From UCB3 sp964415605 (GTDB lineage Bacteria; Chloroflexota; Anaerolineae; Epilineales; Epilineaceae), in contig CAYQBA010000179.1 of the NCBI GenBank assembly GCA_964415605.1, forward strand, positions 1-9,129: 9,129 nucleotides of DNA, given 5' to 3'. The position numbers were made by a program, and so were the translations under genes. A model generated the notes under the pieces. It saw only the letters and a program-made list of their open reading frames with translations, was not told where the DNA came from and did no database searches. Shown in pieces: positions 5,363 through 9,129 of this stretch (position 1 is the first letter of the stretch; every line of letters begins with the position of its first letter).

Positions 5363-8300
5363 ATGACCCCTTCCCCCGATGCCTGCGGTCGTTCGTGGTC
5401 CCGGACATCGGGCTCCGCGGCACGCCCTTCGCGTCCGATCGCCCCACGCCGGACCCGCGCCGCGCTGCTCGCCCTGGTGGTCGCGATCGCCACATCCGCG
5501 CGGGCGGATATGGCCGGGGCGGCGCCAGCCGTTCAGGTTGGGCCCACGCAGAGCGGCGGCATGACCTATCGGCTGGTCGACACCTGGCGCAAGGCCCCGT
5601 GGGCGCTGACGGCCGGACGGTTCGGCGAGACCGCCGACATCAGCTCCGGGCCGGATGGGACGGTCTACATCCTCGACGCGCGCTACGCGGTCGTGCACGT
5701 ACTGGATCCGGAGGGCCGGCCCAAGGGGCTCTTCGCCGTCCCCCAGAGCGCCGGCACCGGCGAGTTCTGGTCGCCGCTGCGGCTCGACGCCGGCTTCGAC
5801 GGGGTGGTCCACGTGCTCGTGCGCGGCCCGTTCATGCGCGGCGGCGTCTTCCCGCACCGCGTCGAGCGCTACACGCCCGACGGGCGCCTGGTCGACTTCT
5901 TCGACCTCCCGATGCGCGCCGACGTGACGGTGATGTACCACGATGTCGGCGTGCGGCTCGACGGCCGGGTGTACGTGTCGCGGACGGGTCCCGACAACCC
6001 GTTCATCATCTGGCCTGGCCCGCCGCCGACCCCTCTGCCGCCGGGCGCGACGCCGCCGGACGGCGTGGACGTGTTCGCGCCGGACGGCAAGCCCAGCGCC
6101 GTGGTGGCCACGTCGTGCATGCCCGACAGCCTCGACGTCGACCGCGACGGGACGCTGTACGTCGTCAACCGCTGCCCCGCGGCCTTCGGCGAGCCGCCGG
6201 CGCCGGGTCAACCCGATCCCGAGCCCTCCGGGCACCGGCCGGGCCGGTGGGGCGCTGAGGCCCAGGCCGTCGACATGCCCAAGCAGGAAGGCGTGGCCGT
6301 GTTTGCCCCGGACCACGCGTTCCGCGAGCTCGTGCCGTTCAACAACCCCGAGGACGTGGCCGTCGGGCCGGCGGGCGCGTTCGTCAGCCGGCATGCCGAG
6401 ATCTTCGCGCTGCGCGAGGGCCGGCCGCTGTACGTCGGCCCGACCGGCGGGCAGCACAGCGCGTTCTTCGGGCAGGTGGTGTTCCGGCTGGATGTCCCCG
6501 CCGACGGGCGGCTGCTGGCGTCGATGAACCACTGCTACTACCAGGGCCTCGTGATCTTCGATCGTCCCGCCGACCGGCCGGCCACGCCCCGCCTGGCCGG
6601 CGCCCTCGACAACCCCGAGCTGGAGGGCCCGCCGCACCCGTTGCGGGTGGCGGCCGGCGGCGACGTGGCCGTGCTGCAAGGGCGGTATACCCGCCTTGGC
6701 ACCCGTCCCAACCACGAGTACGTCGTCATGCCGTATGGCGCCGAGGCCCAGACGGTGCAGCGCTACGACCGCCACGGCACGGGCGGCTTGGCCGTCCCCT
6801 TGCGGTCGCAGCTCGGCGTGTGCGGCGACAGCGAGACGCGGTTCACGCGCGACGTCGCGGTGGACGGGCGGACGGTGTACACGATCGACCCGGACCAGCT
6901 CCAGCAGCGGCCGGACGACGGCCTGCCGGCCTGGACCTTCGCGCCGGCCGTCCTGGCGGGCCTGGACGAGAGCCCGTACCTCCAGGCCGTGGCGGCCGAG
7001 GGGGGCCGCGTGGCGCTGCTCGACATCGGCCGCCAGAAAGTGATCGTCCTGGACGCGGCGGGCGTCGTCCTGCACGACTGGCCGATCGCGGCCGGCGACG
7101 GCAACGCCGTGCCGGTGGACATCGCCGTCCACGGCGACCGGGTCTACCTCACCGACCAGGGGCGCAACCGCGTCGTGGTCCGGGGCCTCGACGGCGCCGC
7201 CCTCGGCGACTTCGCGGTGCACGACGGGCCGCTGGCCATCGCCGCCGGCCCGACCGGCGACGTGTTCGTGCTCGGCCGCGGCGGCTGGGGCCTGCGCTAC
7301 CGGCCCGACGGCGGTCTCGCGGCTGCCTGGGCGATGCCCGACCGCGCCATCGACGCGCTGGACATCGCGGTGGACGCCGGCGGCTACGTCTACGTCAACC
7401 ACGTCCAGCGCGAGCCGTATCCCCAGATCGGAGGCAGCCGGCGCGGGCTGCCGGAGTACACCCTGGCCCAGGCGGGGGTGTGGGTGTTCGCCCCCGCCGC
7501 GGCGGCGCCCCCGTCCGTGCCGCCGGGGGCGTGCCTGGCCGTGCCCGACAAGCGCGCCCGCCCTGCCCGCATCCCGCTCGGGGCGACGGTCGACGTCGAT
7601 CTCGCCGTCGACGGCGCGTGCCCCGGCGCGTTCGCGCCGGCGCAGGTCGTCGTCGCCTTCGACACGTCGCGCTCTATGACGTTCGACGGGGCGCTGGAAC
7701 GGGCCCAGGCGGTGCTGACGGCGGTGCTCGGGGCGGTCGATGCCCGGGCCGTCGAGATCGGGCTGGTGACGTTCGACGACGGGGCGACGCTGGCGGCCCC
7801 GCTGACGCGCGACCTTGCGGACATCCGCGCCCGGATCCTCGGCCTGACGGGCGGCGGCGACACCCGCATGGCCGCGGGCATCGACCTCGCCGTCAGCGAG
7901 CTGACCGGTCCGCGCGGCGACGCGGCGGCCCGGCGGATCGTGCTGATCGTGAGCGACGGGGCGTTCAAGGACGACCCGGCCGACGCGGCGGCGCGGGCGC
8001 GCCAGGCCGGCGTCGACCTGTATGGCCTGGTGTTCTCGACCCAGGAGTCCAGCGACCTGTCGATCGTCGGCCTGCAGGAGATGGCCGGGGACCCGGATCG
8101 GGTGCTGGTGGACCCCACGGCGGTCGACCTCGGGCGGCTCGTCGCGGCGCTGGCCCGCTTTCGGCCGGTGGCCGGCCTGTTCCAGTCGATCACCATCGAG
8201 GACGTGATCCCCGCCAACATGCGCTACGTCGCCGGCTCGGCCCGGCCGGCGGCGGCGTTCGACGCCGTGCGCAACACGCTGACGTGGACGCTCTACGACG

Positions 8301-9082
8301 TGCCGGCGGCCGGCGGGGTCCGCCTGACCTACACGCTCGTGCCGCTGGAGTGCGGCCTGTGGCCGACGAACGTCGAGGCCACGGCGCGCTACCGCGACGC
8401 GCTGGGGAGCTCCGGCCGGCTGGTCTTCCCGATCCCGGAGGTCGACGTGTTCTGCGGTGCCTACCGCGTTTACCTGCCGATCACGACGGCGGGCGGCTGC
8501 ATCCGGCCCGAGCGGCCGCTGGACGTGGCGCTGGTCATGGACACCTCCAGCAGCATGCGCGAGCCCGCGCCGGGCGGCGCGCGCACCAAGCTCGATGCCG
8601 CCAAGGACGCCGCCAGGGCGTTCGCCGACCTCCTGCGGCTGCCGTCGGACCGCGTGGGCGTGGTCGCGTTCAACCGGACGGCGGAGCGCGCGGTCGGCCT
8701 CACCGGCGACGCCGAGCGGGTGCGGGCGGCCTTGCGCGACCTCGTCTCGTCGGAGGGGACGCGCATCGACCTCGGCCTCGCCGTGGCCGCCGACGTCCTG
8801 GCGGAGCGCCGCCCGGGCACGCTGCCGGTCGTCGTGCTGCTCACCGACGGCCTGCAGAACGTCGACCAAGCCCCGAACGCCGCGGTCCTGGCGCGGGCGG
8901 CCGAGCTCAAGGCCACCGGCGTGCGCGTGTACACCATCGGGTTGGGCGGCGCCATCGACCGCGACCTCCTGCGGGCGGCGGCCTCGAGCGCCGACCACTA
9001 CCGCGAGTCGCCGACGACGGACGACCTGGCGCGCATCTATGCCGAGATCTCCGAGCGGCTGGCGTGCGAGGGCGGCGGGTGA
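5363..9082 (+). CDS. Secreted beta-propeller protein with two VWA domains, function unknown
   Basis: The 1239-residue protein opens with an Arg-rich n-region and a hydrophobic stretch ALLALVVAIATS, then ARA at residues 46-48, a likely signal-peptidase site. Residues about 68-712 are repeated beta-strand units of NHL/propeller type, for example SSGPDGTVYILD, SLDVDRDGTLYVVN, DIAVHGDRVYLTDQGRNRVVV and IAVDAGGYVYVN. At this length they may be two propellers. A Pro/Cys linker leads to VWA 1 (about 761-935), whose MIDAS is complete: DTSRS (767-771), T834 and SDG (864-866). A beta-sandwich-like segment (about 938-1030, including SITIEDVIPANMRYV and LTYTLVPLECG) and YRVYLPI (1034-1040) lead to VWA 2 (about 1055-1235): DTSSS (1060-1064), T1133 and TDG (D1162). 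There are eleven Cys, mostly in linkers, suggesting disulfides outside the membrane. No C-terminal membrane helix or LPxTG is present. VWA domains bind protein partners through Mg2+, so an adhesive or scaffold role at the cell surface is inferred. Family domains are clear; the function is not known. Confidence 0.9.
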   Translation: MTPSPDACGRSWSRTSGSAARPSRPIAPRRTRAALLALVVAIATSARADMAGAAPAVQVGPTQSGGMTYRLVDTWRKAPWALTAGRFGETADISSGPDGTVYILDARYAVVHVLDPEGRPKGLFAVPQSAGTGEFWSPLRLDAGFDGVVHVLVRGPFMRGGVFPHRVERYTPDGRLVDFFDLPMRADVTVMYHDVGVRLDGRVYVSRTGPDNPFIIWPGPPPTPLPPGATPPDGVDVFAPDGKPSAVVATSCMPDSLDVDRDGTLYVVNRCPAAFGEPPAPGQPDPEPSGHRPGRWGAEAQAVDMPKQEGVAVFAPDHAFRELVPFNNPEDVAVGPAGAFVSRHAEIFALREGRPLYVGPTGGQHSAFFGQVVFRLDVPADGRLLASMNHCYYQGLVIFDRPADRPATPRLAGALDNPELEGPPHPLRVAAGGDVAVLQGRYTRLGTRPNHEYVVMPYGAEAQTVQRYDRHGTGGLAVPLRSQLGVCGDSETRFTRDVAVDGRTVYTIDPDQLQQRPDDGLPAWTFAPAVLAGLDESPYLQAVAAEGGRVALLDIGRQKVIVLDAAGVVLHDWPIAAGDGNAVPVDIAVHGDRVYLTDQGRNRVVVRGLDGAALGDFAVHDGPLAIAAGPTGDVFVLGRGGWGLRYRPDGGLAAAWAMPDRAIDALDIAVDAGGYVYVNHVQREPYPQIGGSRRGLPEYTLAQAGVWVFAPAAAAPPSVPPGACLAVPDKRARPARIPLGATVDVDLAVDGACPGAFAPAQVVVAFDTSRSMTFDGALERAQAVLTAVLGAVDARAVEIGLVTFDDGATLAAPLTRDLADIRARILGLTGGGDTRMAAGIDLAVSELTGPRGDAAARRIVLIVSDGAFKDDPADAAARARQAGVDLYGLVFSTQESSDLSIVGLQEMAGDPDRVLVDPTAVDLGRLVAALARFRPVAGLFQSITIEDVIPANMRYVAGSARPAAAFDAVRNTLTWTLYDVPAAGGVRLTYTLVPLECGLWPTNVEATARYRDALGSSGRLVFPIPEVDVFCGAYRVYLPITTAGGCIRPERPLDVALVMDTSSSMREPAPGGARTKLDAAKDAARAFADLLRLPSDRVGVVAFNRTAERAVGLTGDAERVRAALRDLVSSEGTRIDLGLAVAADVLAERRPGTLPVVVLLTDGLQNVDQAPNAAVLARAAELKATGVRVYTIGLGGAIDRDLLRAAASSADHYRESPTTDDLARIYAEISERLACEGGG

Positions 9083-9094
9083 GCGCGGGCGGCG

Positions 9095-9110
9095 GCCCGG
9101 CGATCCGGGC
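9095..9110 (+). terminator. Candidate terminator hairpin after the VWA gene
   Basis: GCCCGG (9095-9100) pairs with CCGGGC (9105-9110) around the loop CGAT, 12 bases after the stop codon. A further palindrome, GGCCCGGGCC, lies at 9117-9126. No T-run follows. The position fits a U-less terminator, but short G/C hairpins are frequent here and the window ends at 9129. Confidence 0.3.
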
Positions 9111-9129
9111 TCGCGCGGCCCGGGCCATG

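Noticed and set aside
4792..6258. A 488-codon plus-strand open frame across the divergent region
   Set aside because: Arg/Pro-rich shadow frame overlapping both the DUF2007 gene and the VWA gene, with no motif.
5183..8998. A 1271-codon open frame on the minus strand, antisense to the VWA gene
   Set aside because: It is rich in Arg, His, Asp and Gly with no recognisable domain. Strong G/C bias at third positions of the plus-strand gene removes stop codons from this antisense frame.
1..9129. CRISPR arrays, tRNA or rRNA genes, insertion sequences, phage or toxin-antitoxin genes
   Set aside because: No regularly spaced repeats, cloverleaf-like sequence, transposase motif or paired small genes were seen. 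The gene-free stretches are all shorter than 300 bases and are described above.

Overview
The window is very GC-rich (roughly three quarters G+C) bacterial chromosome. It holds six protein-coding genes and no RNA gene, insertion sequence, CRISPR array or phage gene that I can see. The lineage is an inference of moderate to low confidence: a Chloroflexota bacterium (Anaerolineae/Ardenticatenia type). The pointers are the extreme GC, the secreted propeller/VWA protein with a 'YRVYLPI' segment of a kind I associate with surface proteins of that phylum, a menaquinone-type isochorismate synthase, and terminator hairpins without U-tracts. Another high-GC phylum such as Actinomycetota cannot be excluded.

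Layout, left to right. (1) 1-566: the 3' third of groEL, followed by two very strong GC hairpins (576-607 and 623-656) that probably end its transcript. (2) 657-818: a short control region with two sets of short direct repeats and a TACAAT box placed so that the next gene may be leaderless. (3) 819-2330: isochorismate synthase (menF), complete, carrying an in-frame, lower-GC, hairpin-forming insertion around 1671-1723. (4) 2331-2535: an intergenic region with an imperfect tandem repeat and a good sigma-70-like promoter. (5) 2536-3690 dprA and 3687-4811 manC overlap by ATGA and look like one translationally coupled unit. (6) 4808-5083, minus strand: a small DUF2007-family protein, convergent with manC and sharing the tetranucleotide CTAG for both stop codons. 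(7) 5084-5362: a divergent control region with a symmetric ATTATAAT box bracketed by an 8-bp inverted repeat, then a hairpin-rich leader. (8) 5363-9082: a 1239-residue secreted protein with an N-terminal beta-propeller region and two complete VWA domains.

The genes are mostly unrelated housekeeping functions: protein folding, quinone precursor synthesis, DNA uptake/recombination and sugar-nucleotide synthesis. The one unit that looks like a local, possibly undescribed arrangement is the DUF2007 gene and the giant propeller/VWA gene, which diverge from what appears to be one symmetric promoter/operator. The other notable signal is the palindromic element inserted in frame within menF, reminiscent in form of palindromic elements known from Rickettsia genes. 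Neither claim can be settled from the window alone.
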